Below are positions 49,032 to 59,970 of a DNA stretch of 64,000 bases, one piece after another. The position numbers were made by a program, and so were the translations under genes. Source of the DNA: Siphonodentalium dalli (Eukaryota > Mollusca > Scaphopoda > Gadilida > Siphonodentaliidae); NCBI GenBank assembly GCA_032622095.1, contig CP136063.1, forward strand, positions 184,179,956 to 184,243,955. The letters are read 5' to 3'. The notes below the pieces were generated by a model, which saw nothing but the letters and a program-made list of their open reading frames with translations, ran no database searches and had not been told where the DNA came from. How positions within the stretch are numbered: position 1 is the first letter of the stretch; the number at the start of each line of letters is the position of its first letter.

Positions 49032-49314
49032 CTGGCACGTACAGTACGTCACAGTCTGTATTGTGCGTTGTCTGTGCGAATTTGTTTGTCTTGATGTCGC
49101 ATGATTGAGTCGAGCGACAATGGGCAGCCCCCACACAACCCGGGGTACTTTGGCAGAGGATAGTGCATTCAGTCAGCCCATATGCTCCGTTTAAAGGAGT
49201 CTCCGAGACCCATCCCAAGTTTGGAACGATTTCGAACCGTGTTACTGTGACAACACTGGCAGATACCAAAGTCATAAAAAGTGAAACCAATCCCAACTGC
49301 AGACCAGCTTCCAT
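49032..49314 (-). CDS. First exon of a secreted PAN/apple-like protein
   Basis: The minus-strand exon starts at Met (49314). The first residues MEAGLQLGLVSLFMTLVSAS form a signal peptide, followed by a Cys-rich segment with TECTILCQSTPGCVGAAHC, SCDIK and NTDCDVLYVPG. The cysteine spacing and the C-x3-C, GC-x5-C pattern fit a PAN/apple-like module, an adhesion or ligand-binding fold of extracellular proteins. A strong donor CCAG/GTGAGT ends the exon at 49032 in phase 1. The phase and sequence continue exactly into the exon at 44401-44552. The frame is open upstream to 49488, but the codons before Met 49314 do not look like protein and are more likely 5' UTR. The protein would be secreted. The downstream part of the gene is missing from this segment. 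Confidence 0.75.
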
Positions 49315-49942
49315 GTATACAAGTCCAGATTTGCCGAATAGAGCAGGTCGTTTACAAAATTTACAAAACGTATTATGTGGTAATATGTTCATTGTTTCAA
49401 ACTGATCGGCCATGAAGTACACAGGTATGACACGGTCACGATAGTCATTTCCAACTACTTTTGCTGAAAAGACAAACGATATATCCACTGTACAGTTTCA
49501 AATAACACCGCTTTAAAGTCCGAATGTTAATATTGACCAGTTCAGTCGGGCCGAATTAATCACATACAACCTCAGAACACGAGCCCAACGACATCCACTG
49601 CACCATGAATGATAATGACGTGTATTGTGGTGCAGTGCTTACGGAGATCACTGCACTGCACACGATGATCAGAGTTCTGTTTACAATCTGATTTTCCCAA
49701 AGAGCGTTACAAGACAGGTTGGTCTCCAATAGTTACGCTTGCAGGGTTGTCTTGTTACTTCCATCAATGTTTCTATACGAATTATCGAGTATGTACCGCG
49801 TAAATACCATTCAATGGCGCCGCGATGTTATATTTTATCACGTGACTCAATATAATATTGCGGACGCTAAAAATATACAAGAAAACTAAGATGCATGCAT
49901 CAGGTCGGCCGTGAACTATCTACCATAGAATTGTTGTAGCTA

Positions 49943-50321
49943 TCGATTATACATTTTGAAACACCTGTCTGTATGTATGTATGTGTGTATGCGTGAATGC
50001 ATGTGTGTATGTGTTATAGACTCTAACACTGCTCGAATTTGGTATTTAACATGTCAACTTGACCTCGCTCATAGGCATGTTTCTGGACCTTGACCGATCC
50101 GACTAAAAATTTGTGTGTAGGACTACTTCGATCCCGGGAGCAATATGGACGGGTCCAATTTCACGTGGGACCATGTTCTCGAACGTGCTGATATAGGCAT
50201 GTTTCTGGACCAATTGAACAATAGTTTGGCCAGACGCTGTATATACTGGGTACTGTCCAGATGGAGGCGATCACAAAAAAAATCCCTAACTAGCCCGAAC
50301 GAAGTCGAGTACATCAGCTAG
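49943..50321 (+). mobile_element. Non-autonomous Helitron (first of a head-to-tail pair)
   Basis: Probable start TCGATTATACATTTTGAAAC after an A (49942), then a TGTATGTATG microsatellite. The 3' end is AGCCCGAACGAAGTCGAGTA then CATCAGCTAG and T. The CTAG/T end and preceding GC-rich potential hairpin are Helitron-like. GGCATGTTTCTGGACC occurs twice inside. No ORF. Confidence 0.6.
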
Positions 50322-50823
50322 TTTAATATATATTTTGGACATTTGTCTGTCTGTTTGTCTGTTAGCTATGGCCGGGAAAACTGCCGGACAGATTTGACGA
50401 AATTTGATACCTAGGGGAAATTATTTCCAGGGAGTATTTTGGACGCGTCAAATCTTGATCCCGACCTGACTTTGACATTCAAAAAGATCAATTCAAGGTC
50501 AAATCTGGTAAAACGGAAGTATTTCAACGAAATTTGATACCTACTGTTACTTTTGTCCCAGGAGTGTTTCGGGTGGGTCAAATCATGACCCTGACCTGAT
50601 CTTGACATTCAAAATTGTCAATTCAAAGTCAAATCGGGTATAAAGCCGGGCGGATTTCGACGGGTACTTTTGTCGTGACTTTTGTCCGGGGAGTGTTTTG
50701 GACGGGTCAAATCGTGACCCCGACATGACCTTCACCTTTAAAATAGTCAATTCAAGGTTAAATCGCGCATTTCTCCGAAAATCAGAGGGGAACATCCCGG
50801 ACGAAGTGGGGTCCACGAGCTAC
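50322..50823 (+). mobile_element. Non-autonomous Helitron (second of the pair)
   Basis: Starts directly after the first (TTTAATATATATTTTGGAC, one base off the TC consensus seen at 24225), with CTGTCTGTTTGTCTG and GCTATGGCCGGGAAAACTGC. It ends CCCGGACGAAGTGGGGTCCA then CGAGCTAC and T, one base from CTAGT. The interior has ~130-bp repeats of GACGAAATTTGATACCTA and GGTCAAATC. Same family as 23990-24225. Confidence 0.6.
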
Positions 50824-52267
50824 TATTATATATTTCTAGATTTAGTTACAAACTAAATACCTGTATATTGTACAAAGAAATGTTTGACAAATATATCTGT
50901 ATCAATATTACCATACGGGTCATTAAAATAGATACGACGAAACAAATTTTGAAGGGTGCATGTATCAGGTAAATTTTTATATTTCAAATGATGACAGGAA
51001 TGCAGAAAGTTGAAGTACCTACGTAATACTGGCTATCCGCATGAAGAGATATACATGTATATAAAAACCAAATGAGGGATATGTCTGTACAGTTGCTAAA
51101 CAATTCAGTCATGCAAAAGAGGATCAAAGAGTAAGATACCAAATTGCTGCCTGTGGTAATGTTTTTTAACGAAATTCGGGAAAATTAGATTACTCTCACC
51201 CTGGTTATCCAGAAGATAATTGTGGAATCTGATGACGATCGGACAAGGGTGTCGTCTGTAGGATCAACCAAATTATTTAGCCATAAAAATAGTAAAATTG
51301 AAGATCACCGCTGGCAGTGATGTCTTCACAAGGACAGTTTGAGAACAAAATATGGCTCACATCTAGCGGTGACCCAAAATATCCACATAAGAAAAAGTTC
51401 TCCAATAAAAGCTGGCTGCAGGGTGCGCCAGTTGATTCAAATTCGAAATTTAGCAGGGTGTACTGCTTGTGGCCATGTTTTCCCCGCAAATTTGATAGAC
51501 TGATGGACAAAACCACTGAATCCGTTGAATCAATATACATGTATACATGGATTAATTTATATGCATTGTTATACACAGTACTGGTATATAAAGGTACTGA
51601 AAATAACTATATTACTAGTATACACAAAATAAACCATATATCATGGCTATGGGTTCTAATATCCGAACATGACAGCTGAGAACTTGGTGTGAATTAAAGA
51701 GTGGTGGTTTATCAAGCATATCTAACCCTCCACGTTAGAAACATGCCATTAAATGTCATAAGTATAATCTAGCTTGAGGACAGAAGTGATCCATAAAACC
51801 CCCCTTAATTCAACCAGGTCCTCGCGCGATGTATGATCGATCACATGATGATCTAGGGGGATTAGAATTGATGTATAAAAACAGCACTGCATGTAAATAT
51901 AAAATAAAATAGTGCTACATCTTATTACAGATTATTGCCATATATAATCAGTGATTATACAGACAGTCTGACAACATAAAGTTTCAGTGACACTCTATCC
52001 GAAGAGGGGAATAATTTCATCTGTTACAGTCAATGGAGCAATTATGAATCTGGAAAGGTGAAATTTCTAAGTAATACTAGATATCGACATGACGCGATAA
52101 AATATAACGTAAATGCAATATGGCCGCTGGGGACCATTTTTTCCTATGAAATTAAAAAAATATTTGATAGCTCTCATCTGATAGATCAATATCAAGATAA
52201 ATATGAAGTTTGGTGATGATCGGATGAGTGAAGTGGACTGTGGTCTGTGCTAAACGGTTTAGTAATG
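50824..52267. other. No supported gene; diverged dispersed repeats
   Basis: Blocks at ~51140-51260 and ~52110-52265 share TGGCCGCTGGGG/CTGCCTGTGG-like starts and a GATGATCGGATGAG/GACGATCGGACAAG core, so they are diverged copies of one dispersed repeat. A 120-codon plus-strand frame at 51317-51679 has no recognised domain or splice-site support. Confidence 0.45.
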
Positions 52268-52575
52268 CTTAAAAAGATTCTTACCTTAATATTTTTATGT
52301 TCACTTTATAAACTTCACTGAGTCATCTTTGTCATGTATTGAGTTTGATATCTTTTGTTAACAGTTTATAAATCATGTATGTCTCATGTTTGTTATTTTA
52401 ATTTATGTGTTTATTATCATTAAATAAAGTTGCATTCCTTAAAAAGATTCTTACCTCAATGTTTTTATGTTCACTTTATAAAGTCCACTGAGTCATCTTT
52501 GTCATGTATTGAATTTGATATCTTTTGTTAACAGTTTATAAATTATGTATGTCTCGTGTTCGTTATTATATTATA
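52268..52575. repeat. Direct repeat, two ~170-bp copies
   Basis: CTTAAAAAGATTCTTACCT begins both copies (52269 and 52439). They share TATCTTTTGTTAACAGTTTA and differ at a handful of positions. The second copy is cut short near 52575. Confidence 0.88.
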
Positions 52576-53272
52576 TACACTTTATAGTGTGTTTTCAGAA
52601 CGAAAAAAAATTGAATAAAATCAACAAATTTGTAAATTTAAAAACAATTCAAACGTTGTTGTATTCCATGTCCCAGCCCGGACATATACACCAAATTTCA
52701 TTGAGAAACAACGGACCAAACGCTATATAACACCCGTATACAACTTTTATTCCATTCGGACTCGGGGTACATGTTATAGTAGGTACCGAATTGACACACG
52801 TCGACTGGGCGAGTTGGCCATGGGGCGATTAGGCCGATTCCGGCACATTCTATAATTTACCGTATGTATCCGTTTACGCGTAGTTTACTTTAGAAAGTTC
52901 CGCAATTAATACCGTAAATAGAGCGACCTTATTTGACAGAGAATGCCTCTGTTATTGATTATCAAGTTGCTGTACATTAAAAACGACAAATTCACATGCT
53001 CGTTCAAGCGCAGTAGTCTATTTTCCCCATGTTAAAGGATATCCACAAATACTAAATAACGCTAACCTACTGCCGAATGTTTGACACGACAACTGTTAAC
53101 ATATTTGGGCTGAATTCATCTAACGCGGTATTATTCCTCAAAATAAACAACAAAACCATCGTTACTTGGAAATGTAGTTTGGGCTAACATTTACATAAAT
53201 CCTCCAGATCAATTATCCGACACACACGTCAGATGAAAAAGTCACATGAAGTAACCGGCCAAATTGGCCGAA
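52576..53272. other. No gene; right end of the 9.2-kb insertion
   Basis: AT-rich. It ends with the small palindrome-like CCGGCCAAATTGGCCG immediately before the LTR resumes. No domain or RNA gene was recognised. Confidence 0.4.
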
Positions 53273-54142
53273 ATAAATAATACGAAAGTTCATATGCTCA
53301 CACTTACCATTTTTATGCCTCATATCACGCTTCAACTAAACAGTAAGGTCTCATCTCATGACAACATCACATTTTCACGTATTTTGTCAACAATTATTTT
53401 GTCAATTCTATTCACACAAATCTGAAAGCAAGGTCACGTAATCACTATTTTGCAGCGGCGTACTAACTTGCTTGGTAAAATAGCAGGCGGCTAACAAATA
53501 TCAATAAACTTTGTTCATTCATCATATTAATGAGTACATGATATTGTGTTTATCATTGTTGATAATTGTGCATTTGCATTCGTATTTGTATTTTTAATCA
53601 TAATTGTTGTTAGGGAACTATTTCGTCGCACGTGCGTAGGGTATTTGTTTACTGCGTAATACGCCGTAAATTACAAATTATCTCAGTTGTACGTTTCAAA
53701 TACCTCGGGAGCGATTTTTGGTTACTTAAGTTTCTGCTGACCTTTTAACATCTAGCAATAAAATAGAAATTGTTCTGAAGAACGCTCTCGTGGGATTTTC
53801 ACCGCACAACACTCATTTTGCACATTTCTGGTGCAAACTAAATATTTGCAAATATTCAACTCACTTTTTCTTATGCAAATTCCTGCTAATCTCCGATAGA
53901 CTAAAGGAGCGATTTTTCATGCGAGGATCAATTTCGTCTTCATACATATCATTTTAAAGCTTATATCCTCCCATCGAAAACGCTCCCTTTAGTTAATCTG
54001 AGCTTAGCTTAATATTAAAGTTATCCTATATTTTCTAAAACTTTCAAATCCTCTTAAAGTTTTACTTTTCTCTAAACTTGGGGACATGTCATTTTCTGGC
54101 CTTTTCATTGGTCAATTTGCGTCAAGTCCGGCCCGCGCCTCT

Positions 54143-54152
54143 TATATAAAAG
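54143..54152 (+). promoter_or_regulatory. LTR core promoter (TATA box)
   Basis: TATATAAAAG lies ~30 bp before TCAGTTGGTCATT, a plausible initiator near 54172. The same box is present in the 3' LTR at 62891-62900. It would start the genomic RNA and define the U3/R border. Confidence 0.65.
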
Positions 54153-54267
54153 GGATGCTGTCGCCAGTGTCTCAGTTGGTCATTATCATTACAATCAGTA
54201 TTGTCGACATTAACTTTCCAAGTTTCTTATCAATTAAATCTTAGATCCGATTAACTTTACCTTCACT

Positions 54268-54276
54268 ATGGTGAGT
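54268..54276 (+). promoter_or_regulatory. ATG followed directly by a splice donor in the LTR
   Basis: ATG/GTGAGT is an excellent donor consensus, downstream of the predicted start, and is kept in the 3' LTR (63016-63024). It could supply a start codon to a spliced RNA such as one for ORF3, which lacks its own good ATG. Splicing itself is not demonstrated. Confidence 0.4.
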
Positions 54277-54558
54277 GCAGGGAGCAGGCATATAGATTGG
54301 TGGAGAAGTGGTTAAATGTGATTTAGCCAGTTAGGGCCTAGGCTGAAAGTTAATTGGGGCTCATGAGATAGGCCTACTTAGTACTTGTGTCATTATTATG
54401 AATATATGAATCATTGGATTATTGAGTATGGGAGAACTCGCAGAATTCATTGTGTATACTATAGATATGCTGATTAAAGAATCTGGATTCTGGTCCTAAA
54501 CCTTAATGAGAATTTCAGCGTTACATATGCCCAACCACGAGGTCGATTCCTGTTACTA

Positions 54559-54575
54559 TGGTGTCAGAAGCTAGG
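54559..54575 (+). promoter_or_regulatory. tRNA primer-binding site
   Basis: TGGTGTCAGAAGCTAGG begins 2 nt after the LTR. A TGG start matches the CCA end of a tRNA, as needed to prime minus-strand synthesis. I could not assign the tRNA. Confidence 0.65.
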
Positions 54576-54716
54576 GATTTGTTATACTGATAAATCCAAG
54601 AACCCACAGCTGAACTAGAATAATAACTCCAGATCCAGAGAAACCAAGGCATAGCTTAGGCCTAGCTACCAGTACCGATAATACACAGCCTATATATACA
54701 TAAGGGGGCATTCATA

Positions 54717-56006
54717 ATGACAGAGTCACCAGATCCCGAGATAACGCTTGGTGGTGGAGATGCACCCAATGACAAATTAAACGGAATGGATAGCACAATT
54801 AGTTACAGAGACCCCAATACAGTGAAATCAAAGGTTGTAATGCGGAATATGGCCCTAGGGGAAATACAAATGACCATCCCAGAACTCATCGAGAAGGGGA
54901 ACACTAGTATGGGTAGCAGTTTATATCCTGAACGCCACCAGAATAATATCTTGTATGATAGGGAGATGCCTAGAGATCAATACGGCGCACAAGAAATGCA
55001 CGAATCCAGACCCACCAACACCTATGGAACTACAAGTAGGGGATTTGAGTCTACACCACTCGGATATGCACAGGGGCATATAAGAGATCACGACTATGAG
55101 GGGCCCAGGCATAATAGGGTAAGATAACCCGAAAGACATAACGGAAACCATAGATCTGCTCCATTCCCAGTCAAACCAGAAATATATGATGGAACTGGTG
55201 ATTGGCCAGAATATATATCATTATTTGAAGATTGTGCCAGGCTTGGGCGATGGAACGCGAGCGACAAAGGCCTAGCTTTAGCAGCGAGCCTCCGAGGGGC
55301 TGCTCGGACATTTTATGTCAGTATACCAGGACAGTACAGACAAGATTTTGAGTACCTTACCCTGAAATTGGGGCAGAGATTTGGCAGCATGCATCAGCAT
55401 GCAAGCTGGTTAGCCAAAGTGGAAGCCAGAAAGAGACAACCAGGAGAACATATCGCAGCTTTTGCAGATGAATTACAACTCCTGGCTAGCAGGGCATATA
55501 GCAACTTAGGGCTAGATGCACAGGAAGCATTCGCACTGAACCAATTATACAAATCAATGTCAGCTGAAGCCAGATATGAGTGTATGAATAGAGGCTGTAA
55601 AAATGTAATGGAGGCAGTCCCAGTGATAGAGAGGTATGAGGCCATATTTGGAGAAACCATGTACAAACGACACATGGCCAGGATGGCTGATAATGTGCCC
55701 GCTCCACCGACAAAACCAATAGAGGCGGAAAATCATGCAATGATGAGAGATATCATTAAAAGATTAGAGAGACTGGAAAATGGAAAAACATATATGGAAG
55801 AGAGAGGCAAGCCTAGGTTCCAGAGGGATGACAATAGGGGCTGTTTCAACTGCGGATCGCTCCAGCATAGATGTAAAGACTGCACCAATAGGCGAATGGT
55901 AGATACAGGCCCAGGCACATTTAAGCAATCACCCAGAATGATGGGACAGAATAATCCAAGGACAAATATGACTGGTCCGGGAAACTTCAAACCGGCAAGT
56001 CGATAG
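54717..56006 (+). pseudogene. gag: gag (one in-frame stop)
   Basis: A frame of ~430 codons from ATG 54717 to TAG 56004-56006, interrupted by one TAA at 55125-55127; both halves are in the same frame. The N-terminal 136 residues are polar and unrecognised. The middle has the features of a Gypsy capsid (YDGTGDWPEYISLFED, then an Arg/Trp-rich helical region). The C-terminal zinc knuckle CFNCGSLQHRCKDC fits CX2CX4HX4C, the nucleocapsid motif for RNA packaging. The stop should abolish full-length Gag unless read through. A 167-nt leader separates it from the LTR. Confidence 0.85.
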
Positions 56007-56038
56007 GCCAAGATTTGCCGGATACTGAGACAAGGCCT
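55979..56038 (+). promoter_or_regulatory. Candidate -1 ribosomal frameshift cassette (slippery site plus pseudoknot)
   Basis: GGGAAAC at 55979-55985 is in the gag frame as G GGA AAC, the X XXY YYZ form; slipping back one base enters the pol frame exactly. Six bases later a 7-bp stem pairs CCGGCAA (55992-55998) with TTGCCGG (56015-56021). AGGCC in its loop (56005-56009) can pair with GGCCT (56034-56038), giving an H-type pseudoknot. The gag stop lies inside the loop. Confidence 0.75.
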
Positions 56039-59000
56039 CAGGTGACATCAAATAGACTTGGACACATTGGAAAGGGCGACAATGGCTTCTATATTAGGTG
56101 CCATATATTAGAGGCAGTATTTGATTTATTAGTCGATAGCGGAGCTACGACATCAATTTTATCACAGAAAAAGATGCGAGAAATTAAAGGGCCCGTGAAT
56201 ATAGAAAGATGTGAAGAGAACATCCATAACGTAAATGGAACCTTGATAGACTTACGAGGTACTGTAGAGGCCGATATGGAAATAGGTGACATGAAATTCA
56301 AGCATCGGATGAGAATCTGTGATGTAACGCCAGATGGAATTCTGGGACAAGATTTCTTAACGAGGTATGCATCCAACCTGGACTATCAAACCAGAACCTT
56401 ACATACCCAGGAAGGCGAAATTAAGTGCCACACAGGAGCAATAGAAAATATGATATGCAGAGTCGAAGTAAAGGAACGCATCACCTTACCCGCCCGCTCT
56501 ATCAGCACTGTGATGATATCCGTGCCAGAGATGGAAAATATAGAATCCAGCGAAATGAATGCGTACGTAGAAGCCAAAGGCCCAAATAATAAAAGAGTAT
56601 GCCTAGTAAGAGGCGTCGTCAACGCACAGGCTGAGAACAAGGCTGTCCAAGTAATTAACATGGAACAAGATCCCATTGATTTATACCCAAAGATGACAAT
56701 ATGTACGTGTGAGCTCGTCAAAGATCCAGATATGGGGGTGCAATCAGAGCCATTAGAAATAGACGAAATAATGCCAAACAAGAGTGAAGGGATACCAGAG
56801 CACCTACAGGATCTGTACGAGAGAAGTTCTAAACACCTCAAAGATGGAGAGAAACATAATCTGGCAGCCCTGTTGACAGCCTACCCCGACGTATTTGCCA
56901 AATCACCTGAGGACTTGGGGCGATGTAACCGAGTGTTGCACCAAATTGATACCGGCGACGCCAAACCCATCATGCAGCGCCCGAGGAGGCTTCCGATAGG
57001 AAAAAGAGAGGTAGAGAAGGAAGAAATGCAGAAAATGTTAGATAGAGGAATTATAAAAGAATCAAAATCAGCGTGGGCCTCACCCGTAGTCCTAGTTTTC
57101 CGCGAAAATAAGTCACCACGATTTTGCTTAGACTACCGGTTGCTGAACGATGTAACAGTTAAAGATTCATACCCCATCCCGCGAATGGACGATGTGCTAG
57201 AATCGCTCTCAGGAGCGAAATGGCTGAGCTCTGGAGACCTAGCTAGCGGATATTGGCAGATCGGCATGCATCCGAATGACCAAGAAAAAACTTCTTTCGT
57301 GTCATCATCATCAGGTCTATATGAGATGACTGTTATGCCATATGGATGCGTTAATTCCGGCCGGACATTTGTACGCCTGATGGAAGATATTATGCGAGGA
57401 CTCCTGTGGGACGAGGTTATTTTATACGTAGACGATCTGATGATCCCGAGCAAGACGGTAGACCAGGGACTTGAGCTCTTGTCGCATGTATTTGACAGAC
57501 TGCGGGACGCATACCTTAAACTAAAGCCAGAAAAATGTACATTTTTCCAGAAGTCAGCCAAATTCTTGGGGCACATAGTATCGGAAGATGGGATCGCGAC
57601 AGATCCAGACAAAATTAAAGCAGTCACAGAATGGCCTGTCCCGACCCGGGCGAAACAAGTCAAAGCATTTCTCGGACTATGTGGGTACTATAGGAAATTC
57701 ATCAAGCGATTTTCCCAGATAGCAAAACCACTGAACAAACTCGGAGAGAAGGGGGCGAAATTTAAATGGACGCTGGAATGCGAAGATGCCTTTAATGAAT
57801 TAAAGAAAGCCATGACAACGACAGATGTACTAGCTTACCCGAAGCCAGGGGTACCGTTCGTATTGGACTGTGATGCCTCAGATTGGTGCTCCGGATCTGT
57901 CCTATCCCAGGTGCAGGATGGGAAAGAGCGTCCTATCGCGTTCATGAGCAAAACGACGAACAAACACGAAATGCGGTACTGTGTAACAAGAAAGGAGCTG
58001 TTAGCGCTAGTCAAATCGCTACGTCACTTCCACTCATACCTATACGGTCAAGAAGTACTCGTCAGAACTGACAATGCGGCAGTGAGCTGGATAAAGCGAC
58101 TGAAAAACCCCACAGGGCAGGTCGCGAGTAGGCTTCAAGAGGTAGAGACGTACCATTTAAAGATCACCCACCGAAGCGGTATACAACACCGAAATGCCGA
58201 TGCCATGAGTAGGAGACCGTGCAACGTATGCAAACGACAGGAAGAATTGAACCAAGAAAACGAGGTTGGCAATTCAGAGCAAGTGAGAGCAATCACAAGG
58301 CAGCAGATTGGAAAAGGCTGCACAGATGTGCCGAATCAAATGATCCTGGAGGAATGGGACCTATCTGCCATTAGAGAAACTCAGTTGCGAGACGACAATA
58401 TGTCAGAAATACTGACAAAATTAGAAGACGAAAAAACTAAGCCGGAATGGTCAGAAAAATGCAGTAACTCAGCTGAGATGAAGACACTGTGGGGCCAATG
58501 GGAGAATCTGACCGTGGAAAATGGAATACTTTGCCGAAATTGGCATCGGGCCAGTGACGAAAGACCGACATTGCAAATTGTGGTCCCAGACCAGAAAAGG
58601 CATGAAGTACTCAGATACTATCACGACGTACCAACGGCAGGTCACCTGGGGGCAGACAAAATGCTGAGCAGGGTAAAACAGGCTTTCTATTGGCCAAACG
58701 TGAAGAGGGCTGTCAAAGAATACTGTGCCTCCTGCCATCAGTGCGGCGCTCGAAAGCAACTCAAAGCCAAGAAAGCACCCCTTGGGAAATACATAGTGGG
58801 AGAACCCCTAGAAAGGGTTGCTATGGATATCATGGGCCCTCTGCCACTTACTGACAAAGGTAACCGATACATCACAGTGATAGGGTGTTATTTCACAAAA
58901 TGGGTAGAGGCGTATGCCCTGCCAAACCACCAAGCTGCCACAATCGCTGAGGTATTTGTCAACGAGTTTGTCGCAAGATGGGGAACACCCATGCAGGTAC

Positions 59001-59662
59001 ACACCGATCAGGGGGCCGATTTTGCGTCCAAATTGCTTGCAGAAGTGTGCAAATTACTGCACATAGAGAAGACGCATACGTCAGGCTATAGACCGTGCAG
59101 CAATGGCATGATAGAACGCGCAAACAGGACAGTAGGAGCCATACCTACCCCAAGTTATGGCGGCATATCGCGCTTCGATACATGCGACCACAGGCAAAAC
59201 TCCCAACATGATGATGTTGGGGCGCGAAGCAACGATGCCAATGCAAGCATTCATACCAGTCCCCAACAGACGCGAGGAGATTTCAGTTAGCGAACACACG
59301 AAGCAATTGGGAGAAAAACTAGAAAATGCACATGCCGTTGCCCGAAAACATCTGAAAACAGCATTTGAACATAATCGCAGACTGTACGATGCAAAAGCCA
59401 AGAAACGAACATTAGTTCCGGGCAGGCAGTTTGGTTGTTCGACCCAAGTCGCCGAAAAGGGGTCAGTCCGAAATTAGCTATCAAATGGAAGGGGCCCTAT
59501 ATCATTAGACGCAAGATCTCAGATTCGTTGTATGAAGTTAGCAAGAGCAACAGTAAAAGCGGTAAGGTTGTCCATATCGACAGATTAACGGCTTATAAGG
59601 GGAGGACGCTACCCGGATGGATAGTGAAGGCACAGAGAAAACTCGGAACCGAACGTCAGTAA
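56015..59662 (+). pseudogene. pol: pol: protease, reverse transcriptase, RNase H, integrase (two frame breaks)
   Basis: In the -1 frame relative to gag; the frame is open through the slippery site and there is no ATG at the start, so it is a Gag-Pol fusion product. Residues counted from 56015: protease DSGA at 41-44; reverse transcriptase with FCLDYR and the YVDD active site at 471-474; RNase H with LDCDASDW near 620; integrase with an HHCC zinc region around 868-910 and catalytic Asp938, Asp998 and Glu1034, a D,D-35-E pattern. The frame breaks at about 59135, where some integrase sequence also seems deleted. It continues in a second frame (MAAYRASIHATTGKTPN), and breaks again near 59430 before the C-terminal GPY-like segment (KWKGPYII, VVHIDRLTAY) ending at 59662. 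Integration capacity is probably lost. Confidence 0.9.
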
Positions 59663-59970
59663 CAATAAGGGGGGACATCAAGATCAAGGGCGCGATATGG
59701 GGAAGTAGTTCCTGGAACAGTCATTACCACAGATGATAGGAATATGAGCAAATCACAGGAAAAGGAGATTTTTCACAAGGGGTGAACTACTCAATATCAT
59801 AGGTACCCGAGGCCATGGGAGAGAGCGCACATTAGGCGATCATGAAACACTGTTACAAAGAAATTAATAGGGTGTGATCTATGTGGCAATTATTTTCTCC
59901 CAGTCTCTTTGACAGTTACAGCTACATCCCCATCGAAATGCCTCATGACTGAGACAAATCTTTTTATTTT
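59663..59970 (+). other. pol-ORF3 spacer with a purine tract
   Basis: About 300 bp. AATAAGGGGGGACATC just after the pol stop looks like a polypurine tract. A pyrimidine-rich stretch (TCTTTTTATTTTTTG) ends just before ORF3 and could precede a splice acceptor. Confidence 0.45.

Larger units (their letters stand above)
44070..53272. other. 9.2-kb insertion inside the 5' LTR
   Basis: The 3' LTR reads straight through ATTGCATAAATAATACG. In the 5' LTR the left side stops at ATTGCA and the right side resumes at ATAAATAATACG, so the inserted block is about 44070-53272 with at most 1 bp of duplication. Its ends (CAAGAAAATCC and GGCCGAA) are not inverted repeats. It contains the two PAN-gene exons, a piggyBac-like MITE and two Helitrons. 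How it arrived is not clear from sequence. Confidence 0.75.
53273..54557 (+). repeat. 5' LTR, right part
   Basis: Matches 62017-63305 with about 1-2% differences by eye plus a 5-bp indel near 53590. It ends TGTTACT where the 3' LTR has TGTTACA, a single-base change of the terminal CA. Confidence 0.9.

Noticed and set aside
51317-51679. 120-codon plus-strand frame as a gene
   Set aside because: No domain, no splice or start support, and it overlaps a diverged dispersed repeat.
44070-53272. The 9.2-kb insertion as a single canonical Helitron or TIR transposon
   Set aside because: Its ends are not inverted repeats, and although the target is A/T-like, the termini lack clear TC and CTRR signatures in either orientation.
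56015-59290. Antisense frames of 60-176 codons within gag-pol
   Set aside because: Shadows of the conserved sense coding sequence; none has a domain.
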